Below are positions 54,458 to 63,979 of a stretch of 64,000 bases of DNA, piece by piece (position 1 is the first letter of the stretch; each line of letters begins with the position of its first letter). The stretch lies in contig NZ_JAFCKW010000001.1 in assembly GCF_018129965.1 (NCBI RefSeq), forward strand, positions 496,001 through 560,000. Direction: 5' to 3'. This DNA is from Bradyrhizobium diazoefficiens. Lineage in GTDB: Bacteria > Pseudomonadota > Alphaproteobacteria > Rhizobiales > Xanthobacteraceae. Position numbers and translations under genes: made by a program. Below the pieces are notes generated by a model. That model did not search any database, had not been told where the DNA came from, and saw only the letters and a program-made list of their open reading frames with translations.

Positions 54458-56597
54458 ACTGCCTGCCGAGGCCTACGCGATCATCGAGGGCCGCCACTCC
54501 GACCCCTTCCACTATCTCGGACTGCATCCCGAGGACGGCAGGAACGTGGTCCGCGCCTTTCTGCCCGAGGCATCCAATGTCGAGGCGATCGGCGAGCATG
54601 GCGAGGTGGCGCGGCTCGATCGCGTCCACGATTCCGGCCTGTTCATCGGCGCCCTGCCCAACGGCTCGCAACGCTACCAGCTGCGTGCCAAATTCGGTGA
54701 CCGCATCGTCGAGCTCGAGGACGCCTACCGCTTTCCGCCGATCCTGACAGATTTCGATCTCTATCTGCTCGGTGAAGGCACCCATCAGCGGCTCTATGAC
54801 AAGCTTGGCGCGCATCCGATGACCCTCGACGGCGTCGAGGGCATCGGCTTCGTGGTGCTGGCGCCGAATGCACGGCGCGTGTCCGTCGTCGGCGATTTCA
54901 ATTTCTGGGACGGGCGGCGCCATCCGATGCGGGTGCGCGGTGCCGGCTACTGGGAATTGTTCGTGCCCCACGCCAAGACCGGCGACCACTACAAGTTCGA
55001 CATCATCGGGCCGCATGGCCACCAGCAGCCGCTGAAATCCGATCCGATGGCGTTTGCGAGCGAGGTGCGTCCGAAGACCGCCTCCATCGTGTTCGACGAG
55101 GCCCATCTGCCGCGTCCGCGTCCGTCGCCCGACGGCATCAACGCGCTGTCGGCGCCGATGTCGATCTACGAGGTCCATCTCGGTTCCTGGCGACGCAAGA
55201 ACGGCAACGAGTGGCTGACCTATCGCGAACTCGCCGAGCAATTGCCGGCCTATGCGCGCGACATGGGATTCACCCACCTGGAATTTCTGCCCGTCAGCGA
55301 GCATCCGTTCGACGGCTCCTGGGGCTACCAGCCGACCGGTCTCTATGCGCCGACCAGCCGCTTCGGCACGCCGGAGGATTTTGCCGCGCTGGTCGACGCC
55401 TGCCATCGCGAAGGCATCGCGGTTCTGCTCGACTGGGTGCCCGGCCACTTCCCGGACGATCCGCACGGGCTCGGCAGCTTCGACGGCACCTCGCTGTATG
55501 AACACGCCAATCCGCTGCAGGGCCGCCACCTCGACTGGGGCACGCTGATCTACAATTACGGGCGCACCGAAGTGACCAACTTCCTGGTGTCGAACGCGCT
55601 GTTCTGGCTCGAGCGCTACGCGATCGACGGCCTGCGGGTCGATGCGGTCGCCTCCATGCTCTATCTCGACTACAGCCGCCCGCCCGGCGGCTGGATTCCA
55701 AACCAGTATGGCGGACGCGAGAACATCGAGGCGGTCGCGTTCCTGCGCCGCTTCAACACCGAACTGTTCGCGCGCTTCCCGCAGGCGACCACCGCGGCAG
55801 AAGAATCGACCTCGTGGCCGCAAGTGTCGCGCCCCGTCGAATTCGGCGGGCTCGGCTTCGGCTACAAGTGGAACATGGGCTGGATGCACGACACGCTGAA
55901 CTACATCAGCAAAGACCCGATCCACCGCAAGCACCATCACGGCGAGATCCTGTTCGGGCTACATTACGCCTTCTCGGAGAATTTCATCCTGCCGCTGTCG
56001 CATGACGAGGTCGTGCACGGCAAACGCTATATCCTCGGTCGCATGCCCGGCGACGAGTGGCAGCGCTTCGCGAATCTGCGCGCCTATTACAGCTTCATGT
56101 TCGGCCACCCCGGCAAGAAGCTGCTGTTCATGGGCAACGAGATCGCGCAGGACCGCGAATGGAATCACGACCAGTCGCTCGACTGGCACCTGCTCGAGTA
56201 CAAGAACCATTCCGGCACTCAGTCGCTGATCCGCGACCTCAACCGGGTCTATCGCGCCTTGCCGGCGCTGCATCAGCTGGATTGCGAGCCGGCCGGCTTC
56301 GAATGGCTCGTGACCGACGATGCCGATCGCAACATATTTGCCTGGATGCGCAAAGGCATTGACGCGCACGCCCGCTGCCTCGTCATCGTCAATTTCTCGC
56401 CGAACGTCTACCGCGACTATCGTGTCCCTGTGCCCTTTGCCGGGAAGTGGAAAGAAGTCTTCAACTCGGACTCCGCCCATTATGGCGGCACCAATGTCGG
56501 AAACATCGGCGAAGTTCACGCCGTTGACGACAAGACTCCCGAGCTTCGCCTCACCATTCCGCCCCTCGCTGCGATCTTCCTCGTTCCTGAAAGCTGA
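54450..56597 (+). CDS. glgB: 1,4-alpha-glucan branching enzyme
   Basis: The 715-residue GH13 protein has two N-terminal beta-sandwich modules (the second with [20 protein letters not shown]) and an intact catalytic barrel: [29 protein letters not shown] and [10 protein letters not shown]. It introduces alpha-1,6 branches into linear glucan. The ATG at 54450 overlaps the treS stop. In the GlgE pathway GlgB would branch the glucan made from maltose-1-phosphate, but the GlgE-like neighbour appears catalytically dead. Confidence 0.96.
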   Translation: MSKLPAEAYAIIEGRHSDPFHYLGLHPEDGRNVVRAFLPEASNVEAIGEHGEVARLDRVHDSGLFIGALPNGSQRYQLRAKFGDRIVELEDAYRFPPILTDFDLYLLGEGTHQRLYDKLGAHPMTLDGVEGIGFVVLAPNARRVSVVGDFNFWDGRRHPMRVRGAGYWELFVPHAKTGDHYKFDIIGPHGHQQPLKSDPMAFASEVRPKTASIVFDEAHLPRPRPSPDGINALSAPMSIYEVHLGSWRRKNGNEWLTYRELAEQLPAYARDMGFTHLEFLPVSEHPFDGSWGYQPTGLYAPTSRFGTPEDFAALVDACHREGIAVLLDWVPGHFPDDPHGLGSFDGTSLYEHANPLQGRHLDWGTLIYNYGRTEVTNFLVSNALFWLERYAIDGLRVDAVASMLYLDYSRPPGGWIPNQYGGRENIEAVAFLRRFNTELFARFPQATTAAEESTSWPQVSRPVEFGGLGFGYKWNMGWMHDTLNYISKDPIHRKHHHGEILFGLHYAFSENFILPLSHDEVVHGKRYILGRMPGDEWQRFANLRAYYSFMFGHPGKKLLFMGNEIAQDREWNHDQSLDWHLLEYKNHSGTQSLIRDLNRVYRALPALHQLDCEPAGFEWLVTDDADRNIFAWMRKGIDAHARCLVIVNFSPNVYRDYRVPVPFAGKWKEVFNSDSAHYGGTNVGNIGEVHAVDDKTPELRLTIPPLAAIFLVPES

Positions 56598-56600
56598 CCG

Positions 56601-58679
56601 ATGCGCCTGACTGCTGGATCGCCCGCACGCCTCGGTGCAAGCTGGGACGGACGCGGCACCAATTTCGCGCTGTTCTCCGCGAATGCGCAGAAGGTCGAGC
56701 TTTGCCTGTTCGACAGCCAGGGCCGGCGCGAACTCGAGCGCATCGAAATGCCCGAGCGTACCGAGGACGTCTGGCACTGCTATCTCAATGACGTCTCGCC
56801 GGGCCAGCTCTACGGCTATCGCGTGCACGGCCCCTACGAGCCCGAGCAGGGCCACCGCTTCAACGCCAACAAGCTGCTGCTGGATCCCTATGCCAAGCGG
56901 CTTGCAGGCCGGCTGGTCTGGAGCGACGCGCATTTCGCGTATCGCACCGGCTCGGCGCGCGAGGATCTGTCGTTCGACCGGCGCGACAATGCGCGCGGCA
57001 TGCCGAAGGGCGTCGTCGTCGACGAGACCTTCAACTGGGGCCGCCGCGAGATCCGGCCCAATATCCCCTGGGAAGACACCATCATCTACGAGGCCCATAT
57101 CAAGGGACTGACGCAAAAGCGCGACGACGTGCCGCCCAATCTGCGCGGCACCTATGGCGGGCTGTCCTCGCCCGCCATGATCGAGCATCTGAAGAAGCTC
57201 GGCGTCACCACCGTCGAGCTCCTCCCCATCCACGCCTTCGTCGACGACCGCGTCCTGGTCGAGAAGAAGCTCGCCAATTACTGGGGCTACAACACGCTGT
57301 CGTTTTTCGCGCCCGAGGCGCGCTATGCCCAGGACAACGCGCTCGATTCCTTCCGCACCACCGTGGCACGCCTGCACGATGCGGGCATCGAGGTGATGCT
57401 CGACGTCGTCTACAACCATACCGCCGAGGGCAACCATCTCGGCCCGACGCTGTGCTACCGCGGCATCGATAACGCCTCCTATTACTGGCTCAACCGTGAC
57501 AACCCGCGCTATTACGACGACTTCACCGGCTGCGGCTCGTCGGTGAACCTCACCCATCCGCGCGTGCTGCAGATGGTGATGGATTCGCTGCGCTACTGGG
57601 TCGAGGTCTGCCATGTCGATGGCTTCCGCTTCGACCTTGCCACCACGCTCGCACGCGGACCGAACGGCTATGACCGCGGCAGTTCGTTCCTGACCGCGAT
57701 CCGGCAGGATCCGGTGCTGGCGACCGTCAAGCTCGTGGCCGAGCCCTGGGACCTCGGCCTCGGCGGCTATCAGGTCGGCGCATTCCCTTCGCAATGGTCG
57801 GAGTGGAACGATCGCTATCGCAGCGCCATGCGCCGCTACTGGAGCGGCGAAGGCAGCCTGATCGGCGACATCTCCAGCCGCATGACGGCCTCTTCGGATC
57901 TGTTCAATCACGACGGCCGGCGGCCCCGCGCCAGCATCAATCACATCACCGTCCACGACGGTTTCACGCTCGCCGACCTCTTCAGCTACAACGAGAAGCA
58001 CAACGAGGCCAATGGCGAGGACAATCGCGACGGCTCCAGCGACAACCAGAGCAACAATTGCGGTGTCGAAGGTCCGACCGACGACCCCAAGGTCATCGCG
58101 CTGCGCCGGCAGCTACGCAGGAACGTGCTCGCCTGCCTGATGCTGGCGCAGGGCGTCCCGCTGATCCTCGCCGGCGATGAGGTCGGCAATTCGCAATCCG
58201 GCAACAACAACGCCTATTGCCAGGACAACGAGGTCGGCTGGGTCGGCTGGGACAATCTCGGCAAGGACGGCGACGACATGGTCGATTTCGTTGCCGGTCT
58301 CGCCGACATTCGCCGCCGCTTCTCGCAGCTTCGCAGCCATCGCTGGCTCGACGGTCGCCCCAAGGACGGCCTCTCCTACGGCGCGCTGTGGCTGACGCCG
58401 GCTGGCGACGAGATGACGGAGAACGACTGGAAATTTCCGGAAGGCCGATTCCTCTCTTATGTGATGGGACCGATGGAACCGGGCAGCGCTGCGATCTTTA
58501 TCGTACTGAACGCCGCCCCTGAAGAGATTGCATTCAAATTGCCGAAACTGACCGAATACAAAAGCTGGCAGCAGATCCTGAACACGACCGAGGCCAAGCT
58601 GAACCGCATTGATGTCCTGCCTGGAAGCGACAGCAAGGCGCCGCCGCGTTCCGTGCTCGCTTTCGCGGGTACGCAATGA
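56601..58679 (+). CDS. glgX: Glycogen debranching enzyme GlgX
   Basis: The 692-residue GH13 protein is of the isoamylase type. The N-terminal CBM48 domain begins at LGASWDGRGTNFALFSANAQ. Catalytic residues are intact: HVDGFRFDLATTLARG, LVAEPWDLGLGGYQVG and ITVHDGFTLADL. It removes alpha-1,6-linked short branches of glycogen to give linear maltodextrins for TreY/TreZ or MalQ. Starts 3 bp after glgB; its end overlaps treZ by ATGA. Confidence 0.96.
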   Translation: MRLTAGSPARLGASWDGRGTNFALFSANAQKVELCLFDSQGRRELERIEMPERTEDVWHCYLNDVSPGQLYGYRVHGPYEPEQGHRFNANKLLLDPYAKRLAGRLVWSDAHFAYRTGSAREDLSFDRRDNARGMPKGVVVDETFNWGRREIRPNIPWEDTIIYEAHIKGLTQKRDDVPPNLRGTYGGLSSPAMIEHLKKLGVTTVELLPIHAFVDDRVLVEKKLANYWGYNTLSFFAPEARYAQDNALDSFRTTVARLHDAGIEVMLDVVYNHTAEGNHLGPTLCYRGIDNASYYWLNRDNPRYYDDFTGCGSSVNLTHPRVLQMVMDSLRYWVEVCHVDGFRFDLATTLARGPNGYDRGSSFLTAIRQDPVLATVKLVAEPWDLGLGGYQVGAFPSQWSEWNDRYRSAMRRYWSGEGSLIGDISSRMTASSDLFNHDGRRPRASINHITVHDGFTLADLFSYNEKHNEANGEDNRDGSSDNQSNNCGVEGPTDDPKVIALRRQLRRNVLACLMLAQGVPLILAGDEVGNSQSGNNNAYCQDNEVGWVGWDNLGKDGDDMVDFVAGLADIRRRFSQLRSHRWLDGRPKDGLSYGALWLTPAGDEMTENDWKFPEGRFLSYVMGPMEPGSAAIFIVLNAAPEEIAFKLPKLTEYKSWQQILNTTEAKLNRIDVLPGSDSKAPPRSVLAFAGTQ

Positions 58680-60430
58680 GGCCCTCCTTCGGCGCAAGGC
58701 CGACGAAGGACGGCGTGTCGTTCCGCCTGTGGGCCCCCGGCGCGCGGCGCGTCGATCTGCTGCTCGAACGACGACACGCGATGCAGCGCCGGCAGGATGG
58801 CTGGTATGTGGCCGACATAACCGGCCTGCCCGTCAACATCTCCTACAAGTTCAGGATCGACGACGAGATCGACGTGCCCGATCCCGCATCGGCGTTCCAG
58901 CCCGACGACGTGTTCGGCCCGAGCGAGGTCATCGACCACGATGCCTTCACGTGGCGCGCGAAGGATTGGCGCGGCCGCCCTTGGGAAGAGACGGTGCTGA
59001 TCGAAACCCATGTCGGCACCTTCACACCCGAGGGCACCTATCGCGCCATGATCGACAAGCTCGATCATCTCGTCGCGACCGGAATCACCGCGCTGGAATT
59101 GATGCCGCTGGCCGATTTCGCCGGCCGCCGCGGCTGGGGCTATGACGGCGTGCTGTGGTATGCGCCCAACAGCGCCCATGGCCGCCCTGACGACCTCAAG
59201 ACGCTGATCGACGAGGCGCATCTGCGCGGGCTTATGGTGTTTCTCGACGTCGTCTACAATCATTTCGGGCCGGAAGGAAATTATCTCGGCCGCTATGCGC
59301 CGACCTTCTTCACCGACGCGCACACGCCCTGGGGCAGCGCGATCGACTACCGCGTGCCGCAGGTCCGCGCCTTCGCGATCGAGAACGCACTGTCCTGGCT
59401 CACCGACTACCGCTTCGATGGCCTGCGGCTGGATGCCGCCAATCACATTCTAGCACTGCCCGGCGAGCAATCGATGCTGCACGATCTCAGCGTCGCGGTC
59501 GGGGAGCTTGCGAAGGCAACAGGACGCCACATCCATCTCGTGCTGGAGAACGGCGACAACCGCGCCAGCATGCTCGACGCGGCGCAGGAACCGCCGAACG
59601 GCAAATATCGCGCGCAGTGGAACGACGATTACCATCACGCCTGGCATGTGATGCTGACCGGCGAGCTCGGCGGCTATTACGCCGACTATCAGACCCCGCG
59701 CATGGACCTCGCCCGCGCGCTGGCCTCGGGCTTCGTCTACCAGGGCGAGATCTCGGAATTCTGGGGCAAGAAGCCGCGCGGCGAGGCGAGCGGCGAGCTG
59801 CCGCCGGCGACCTTCGTCAACTTCCTGCAGAACCACGACCAGATCGGCAACCGCCCGCTGGGCGACCGTCTCGAAAGCCTGGCCTCGCCGCGGCAGATCG
59901 AGGCGGCGCTCGCGGTGACGCTGCTTGCGCCGATGGTGCCGATGCTGTTTCAGGGCGAGGAATGGGGCTCCACGGCGCCATTTCCGTTCTTCTGCGATTT
60001 CCAGGGCGGCCTTGCCGATGCCGTGCGCAAGGGGCGCAGGCAGGAATATGCCTGGGCTTACGAGACATATGGCGACGAAGTGCCGGACCCGCTCGATCCC
60101 GCGACGCTGCAATCGGCCGTGCTCGACTGGACGGGCCGCTCGCCGGAGCAGGATGCGCGTCTGGCGCTGGTGCGAGACCTGCTGGCGCTTCGCCGCAAGG
60201 AGATCGCGCCGCGATTGAGGGGGGCGACCTTCGGCGACGCCGCGGTGACGGATAACGGCCTCTTGACTGCGCATTGGCGCATGGGAGACGGCGCGACGTT
60301 GCGGCTCGTGGCGAATCTGTCGGACAACGAAATTTCACCTGCGAACGACGATGCTGGCACGTCGATCTGGGGCGATCCGAGCGGCAACCGGCTTCCGCCG
60401 TGGTCGGTGCGCTGGCGTCTTGGTGGCTAG
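58676..60430 (+). CDS. treZ: Malto-oligosyltrehalose trehalohydrolase
   Basis: The 584-residue GH13 protein has a short N-terminal CBM48-like module (VSFRLWAPGARRVDLLLE). Catalytic residues are intact: FDGLRLDAANHI, IHLVLENGDN and FLQNHDQIGNRPLGDR. It releases trehalose from the malto-oligosyltrehalose made by TreY. The ATG overlaps the glgX stop, and it ends 1 bp before the treY start, so expression should be tightly linked. Confidence 0.96.
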   Translation: MRPSFGARPTKDGVSFRLWAPGARRVDLLLERRHAMQRRQDGWYVADITGLPVNISYKFRIDDEIDVPDPASAFQPDDVFGPSEVIDHDAFTWRAKDWRGRPWEETVLIETHVGTFTPEGTYRAMIDKLDHLVATGITALELMPLADFAGRRGWGYDGVLWYAPNSAHGRPDDLKTLIDEAHLRGLMVFLDVVYNHFGPEGNYLGRYAPTFFTDAHTPWGSAIDYRVPQVRAFAIENALSWLTDYRFDGLRLDAANHILALPGEQSMLHDLSVAVGELAKATGRHIHLVLENGDNRASMLDAAQEPPNGKYRAQWNDDYHHAWHVMLTGELGGYYADYQTPRMDLARALASGFVYQGEISEFWGKKPRGEASGELPPATFVNFLQNHDQIGNRPLGDRLESLASPRQIEAALAVTLLAPMVPMLFQGEEWGSTAPFPFFCDFQGGLADAVRKGRRQEYAWAYETYGDEVPDPLDPATLQSAVLDWTGRSPEQDARLALVRDLLALRRKEIAPRLRGATFGDAAVTDNGLLTAHWRMGDGATLRLVANLSDNEISPANDDAGTSIWGDPSGNRLPPWSVRWRLGG

Positions 60431-60431
60431 C

Positions 60432-63218
60432 ATGCCTTGCCCGATTCCTCTTGCGACCTACCGGCTTCAGCTCACCGCGGATTTTGGATTCGACGAGGCG
60501 GCCGCGGTCGTTCCGTATCTCAAGGCGCTTGGGATCACCCATGTCTACACGTCGCCGGTGATGAAGGCCCGCAAGGGCTCGACCCACGGCTACGACACGG
60601 TCGACCATAACCAGTTCAATCCAGAACTCGGCGGCGAAGCCGGCTTCGCACGGCTGAGCGAAGCACTGACCGAGCACGAACTTGGCCTGATCATCGATTT
60701 CGTCCCGAACCATGTCGGCGTGCACTTCGCCGACAATCCCTGGTGGCTGGACGTGCTGGAATGGGGCCAGGCCTCGCCGCACGCGGTCTCCTTCGACATC
60801 GACTGGGATCTGCTGCCCTACCGCGCCCGGGGCGGCGTGTTTCTGCCGATCCTCGGCACGTCCTATGGCGAGGCGCTGGAGCGCGGCGACATCGAGCTGC
60901 GTTACGATCCCGGCGACGGCAGCTTTTCCGCCTGGTATTTCGAGCATCGCCTGCCGATCGCGCCGGAGCGCTATGGCGAATTGCTGCGGATGATCGTCAA
61001 GGAGGCGGATGGCGCGGAGACGGAGGCCGGCAAGCGCATCCTCGCGCTGGCCGCGCGCTATACCGGGCTGCGCCGGCCCAACCGCAAGGAGGCGCCCGGC
61101 TTCAAGACCGAGCTGAAGGAGATCGCGGGCAGCGCCGACATCGTCGCACGTGGCCTTGGCGCCTATCGCGCGGCCAAGGATCGCCCCGCACAGACCCTGG
61201 CACTGCATCATCTTCTTGAACGGCAACACTACAAGCTCGGGCACTGGCGGCTGGCGTCCAGCGACATCAATTATCGCCGCTTCTTCGACGTCAACGGCCT
61301 CGCAGGCCTGCGCGTCGAGGACGCCGGTACGTTCGCCGCGTCGCACCGGCTGGTGAAGCAACTCGTCACTGACGGCAAGCTGCAGGGTATCCGCCTCGAT
61401 CACATCGACGGCCTGCGCGATCCCGCGCAATATTGCCAGCGGCTGCGCCGCCTGGTGCGCGACGCGCAGGGGAGTGCCAAGCCTTTCTACACCGTGATCG
61501 AAAAGATCCTGTGCGAGCACGAGCGCCTACCGCACTTCGCCGGCGTGCAGGGCACCACCGGCTATGAGTGGATGAACGTGATCACCCAGGTCCTGGTCGA
61601 CGCCAGGGGGCTGGAGGCACTGGACGAGACCTGGCGGCAGATCAGCAACCGTCCGCCCCAGCTCGCGCCTTATGTGAAGGACGCCAAGCGGCGCGTGCTG
61701 GAGACGCTGCTGACCAGCGAGTTCACCGTGCTGACGCGCCTGCTCGCACGCATCGCAAATGGGCACTATTCGACCCGCGATTTCTCCGCCGACAGCCTGC
61801 GGCAGGCACTCGAGCTCTATGTGCTGCATTTTCCGGTCTATCGCACCTATCTGACGCATAGCGACCCGACGGATCTCGATCGCAAGCTGATCGAGGACAC
61901 CATCGCGCGCGCCCGCGCGGAATGGTTCGCCGCCGACGACGGCATTTTCGACTTCCTGCGCGATGCCCTGACCATGGACCTGCTTAAGCCCGGCCGCCGC
62001 CCGCACAGCGCCCCGCGCGTGCGCCGCTTCGCGCTGAAGGTGCAGCAATTCACCGGGCCGATGATGGCGAAATCGCTGGAGGACACTGCGTTCTACCAGT
62101 TCCATCGGTTGCTCGCCCTGAATGAGGTCGGCGGCGATCCCGCGAGCAATGGCCTCACCATTCCTGCCTTCCATGAAGCCATGCAGGCCCGCGCCCGGGA
62201 ATGGCCGCAAGGAATGACGGCGACCGCGACCCACGACACCAAGCGCGGCGAGGACGCCCGCGCGCGGATCACGTCCCTCAGCGAAATCCCCGGCGAATGG
62301 AGCAGCGCGGTATCGCGCTGGAAGGTGCTGAATGCGCCTCACCTCGCGCTGCACGGCAATTTGCGCGCGCCGTCCGCCACGTTCGAATACATGCTCTACC
62401 AGACTCTGCTCGGCGCATGGCCCCTCGCGGAGCCGGCCGATGCCGGCTTCGTCGAGCGCATCCAGGCCTACGCGCTCAAGGCCGCGCGCGAAGGCAAGGA
62501 AGAGACCAGCTGGCTCAATCCGCATGAGTCATACGAGGAGGGCATCAAGAGCTTCGTCGCGAAAATCCTCGATCCCGCGCTGTCAGGCGAGTTTCTGGAA
62601 TCGCTGCAGGCGCTGGCGCGCCGCGTCGCGCTGCTCGGCGCGTTGAACGGGCTCAGCCAGCTCACCCTGAAGGCGACATTGCCGGGCGTTCCCGACTTCT
62701 ACCAGGGCACCGAGTTCTGGGACCTGTCGCTGGTCGATCCCGACAATCGCCGCCCGGTCGACTTTGCCGCGCGGCATGCGTCGCTCGGCCTGCTGGACGA
62801 TCCGGATTGGCGGAGCCTGATCACGAACTGGCCGGATGGGCGGCTCAAGCTGGCCTGGACGCGCCAGCTGCTCAAGCTGCGCAGCGCGCTCTCCGATGTC
62901 TTTACACGCGGGGACTACCAGCCGCTGGACGTACGCGGCGCGCACGCCGATCATGTCGTCGCCTTCGCCCGCCGTCATGGCCACGGCGCCGCGATCGTCG
63001 TGGTCGGACGCCAGTTCGTGCCGTTCACGCAAGCAGGGCGGGAATGGCCGGCGCCGGAAGGTTTTGACGCGACCGTCGATATCACCGGTTACACGGCGGC
63101 GGGACTTGTCGGCAATGAATTGCCGCTGGCGCAGGCTTTCCGCGATTTTCCCGCTTTCGTCATCGAAGCCCGCGTGGCAAGCCCCATCATGCCTGCCCGG
63201 CAAAAGGCAGGCGGCTAG
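60432..63218 (+). CDS. treY: Malto-oligosyltrehalose synthase
   Basis: The 928-residue GH13 protein starts at the ATG at 60432 (IPLATYRLQLTADFGFDEAA). It turns the reducing-end alpha-1,4 bond of maltodextrin into a trehalose bond. Key residues are intact: LQGIRLDHIDGLRDP, FYTVIEKILCEHERL and ATATHDTKRGEDARAR. C-terminal segments VPDFYQGTEFWDLSLVDPDN are typical. With TreZ it yields trehalose from glycogen. Last gene of the rightward glucan block; it converges on the next gene with a 4-bp gap. Confidence 0.96.
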   Translation: MPCPIPLATYRLQLTADFGFDEAAAVVPYLKALGITHVYTSPVMKARKGSTHGYDTVDHNQFNPELGGEAGFARLSEALTEHELGLIIDFVPNHVGVHFADNPWWLDVLEWGQASPHAVSFDIDWDLLPYRARGGVFLPILGTSYGEALERGDIELRYDPGDGSFSAWYFEHRLPIAPERYGELLRMIVKEADGAETEAGKRILALAARYTGLRRPNRKEAPGFKTELKEIAGSADIVARGLGAYRAAKDRPAQTLALHHLLERQHYKLGHWRLASSDINYRRFFDVNGLAGLRVEDAGTFAASHRLVKQLVTDGKLQGIRLDHIDGLRDPAQYCQRLRRLVRDAQGSAKPFYTVIEKILCEHERLPHFAGVQGTTGYEWMNVITQVLVDARGLEALDETWRQISNRPPQLAPYVKDAKRRVLETLLTSEFTVLTRLLARIANGHYSTRDFSADSLRQALELYVLHFPVYRTYLTHSDPTDLDRKLIEDTIARARAEWFAADDGIFDFLRDALTMDLLKPGRRPHSAPRVRRFALKVQQFTGPMMAKSLEDTAFYQFHRLLALNEVGGDPASNGLTIPAFHEAMQARAREWPQGMTATATHDTKRGEDARARITSLSEIPGEWSSAVSRWKVLNAPHLALHGNLRAPSATFEYMLYQTLLGAWPLAEPADAGFVERIQAYALKAAREGKEETSWLNPHESYEEGIKSFVAKILDPALSGEFLESLQALARRVALLGALNGLSQLTLKATLPGVPDFYQGTEFWDLSLVDPDNRRPVDFAARHASLGLLDDPDWRSLITNWPDGRLKLAWTRQLLKLRSALSDVFTRGDYQPLDVRGAHADHVVAFARRHGHGAAIVVVGRQFVPFTQAGREWPAPEGFDATVDITGYTAAGLVGNELPLAQAFRDFPAFVIEARVASPIMPARQKAGG

Positions 63219-63222
63219 ACGC

Positions 63223-63540
63223 TCACTTTCCATCGTCCTTGGTCAGCAGCAACTGACCGCGCTTGCGGATTGTCGCTTGCGCCATCTCGGCGAAGCGCTG
63301 CAGCAGCCACGGCAGCACCACCTGCACCTTGACATGATCGTCGGCAACATCGACCTGACCGCTGGCGATCTGGCCCATGGCACGAATGCGGAAATTCATG
63401 GTGTCCCCGGCCCAGCGCTCCTCCTCGACATGGATCACGGGAATGCTCGCCGCAGCGCGGCCGAGCCCGGTCTTGAGCCTCCGCACCGCCTCTTCACGGC
63501 CGAGACGATGCGGAATGGAGACGACGAGCGGTGCTGACAT
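63223..63540 (-). CDS. Polyhydroxyalkanoic acid system family protein
   Basis: The 105-residue protein begins VVSIPHRLGREEAVRRLKTG and continues with WAGDTMNFRIRAMGQIASGQVDV, matching the family found near polyhydroxyalkanoate granule genes. No signal peptide. No other polyhydroxyalkanoate gene lies in this window. It converges with treY. Function unproven beyond association with granules. Confidence 0.8.
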   Translation of the reverse strand: MSAPLVVSIPHRLGREEAVRRLKTGLGRAAASIPVIHVEEERWAGDTMNFRIRAMGQIASGQVDVADDHVKVQVVLPWLLQRFAEMAQATIRKRGQLLLTKDDGK

Positions 63541-63595
63541 GATCCCTGCCGGTAATGATTGAACACTCCCTTAGTTATGTCGCGCGGAACGACAA

Positions 63596-63661
63596 AGGTT
63601 CCATGCAAGTTCGGTCTGCCCGCGTGTTTCATAAAGGGAACTTTCAAACCTGCGGCAAGTT
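63596..63661 (+). promoter_or_regulatory. Two candidate EcfG-type promoters upstream of the DUF3309 gene
   Basis: GGAAC at 63637-63641 is followed after 16 bases by AGTT ending at 63661, a close match to the alphaproteobacterial general stress promoter GGAAC-N16/17-cGTT. A second GGAAC at 63596-63600 is followed by AGTT after 17 bases. The first lies about 58 bases upstream of the gene start and is the better candidate. Confidence 0.55.
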
Positions 63662-63718
63662 GCCCTTGGCACAACGGACAAATGCACCCCTTTGACAAAG
63701 GGGCTGGAGGAGAGTCGC

Positions 63719-63883
63719 ATGTCTATCGGTACAATCATTCTGATCATTCTTGTCATCGCCCTGCTCGGCGGCTTCAGCGGCATCGGCGGCGGCCCGTTCT
63801 ACGGCACCGGCTATTATGGCGGTGGCGGCCTCGGGCTCATCATCGTCATCCTGGTGATCCTGCTGCTGCTTGGCCGGATCTAG
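63719..63883 (+). CDS. DUF3309 family small membrane peptide
   Basis: The 54-residue peptide is nearly all hydrophobic: a first helix SIGTIILIILVIALLGGFSG, a Gly/Tyr-rich middle (GGGPFYGTGYYGGGGLG) and a second helix LIIVILVILLLLGRI. This is the DUF3309 layout. The ATG at 63719 has GGAGGAG before it. The candidate EcfG promoters upstream suggest stress induction. Function unknown. Confidence 0.85.
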   Translation: MSIGTIILIILVIALLGGFSGIGGGPFYGTGYYGGGGLGLIIVILVILLLLGRI

Positions 63884-63893
63884 CTGCTGACGC

Positions 63894-63979
63894 GTAGGGT
63901 GGGTTAGCGAAGCGTAACCCACCTCTTTCGCTCTAAAGACGAACAGTGGTGGGTTACGCCTTCGGCTAACCCACCCTAC
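63894..63979. repeat. Palindromic intergenic repeat after the DUF3309 gene
   Basis: GTAGGGTGGGTTAGCGAAGCGTAACCCACC at the left pairs with GGTGGGTTACGCCTTCGGCTAACCCACCCTAC at the right. The stem is about 30 bases with few mismatches and the loop about 25 bases. A distinct family from the other palindromes. The remaining bases to 64000 hold nothing I can assign. Confidence 0.8.

Noticed and set aside
55959..58001. A 680-codon minus-strand frame across glgB and glgX
   Set aside because: Antisense to two genes with intact catalytic motifs. No ribosome site, no domain, and biased composition.
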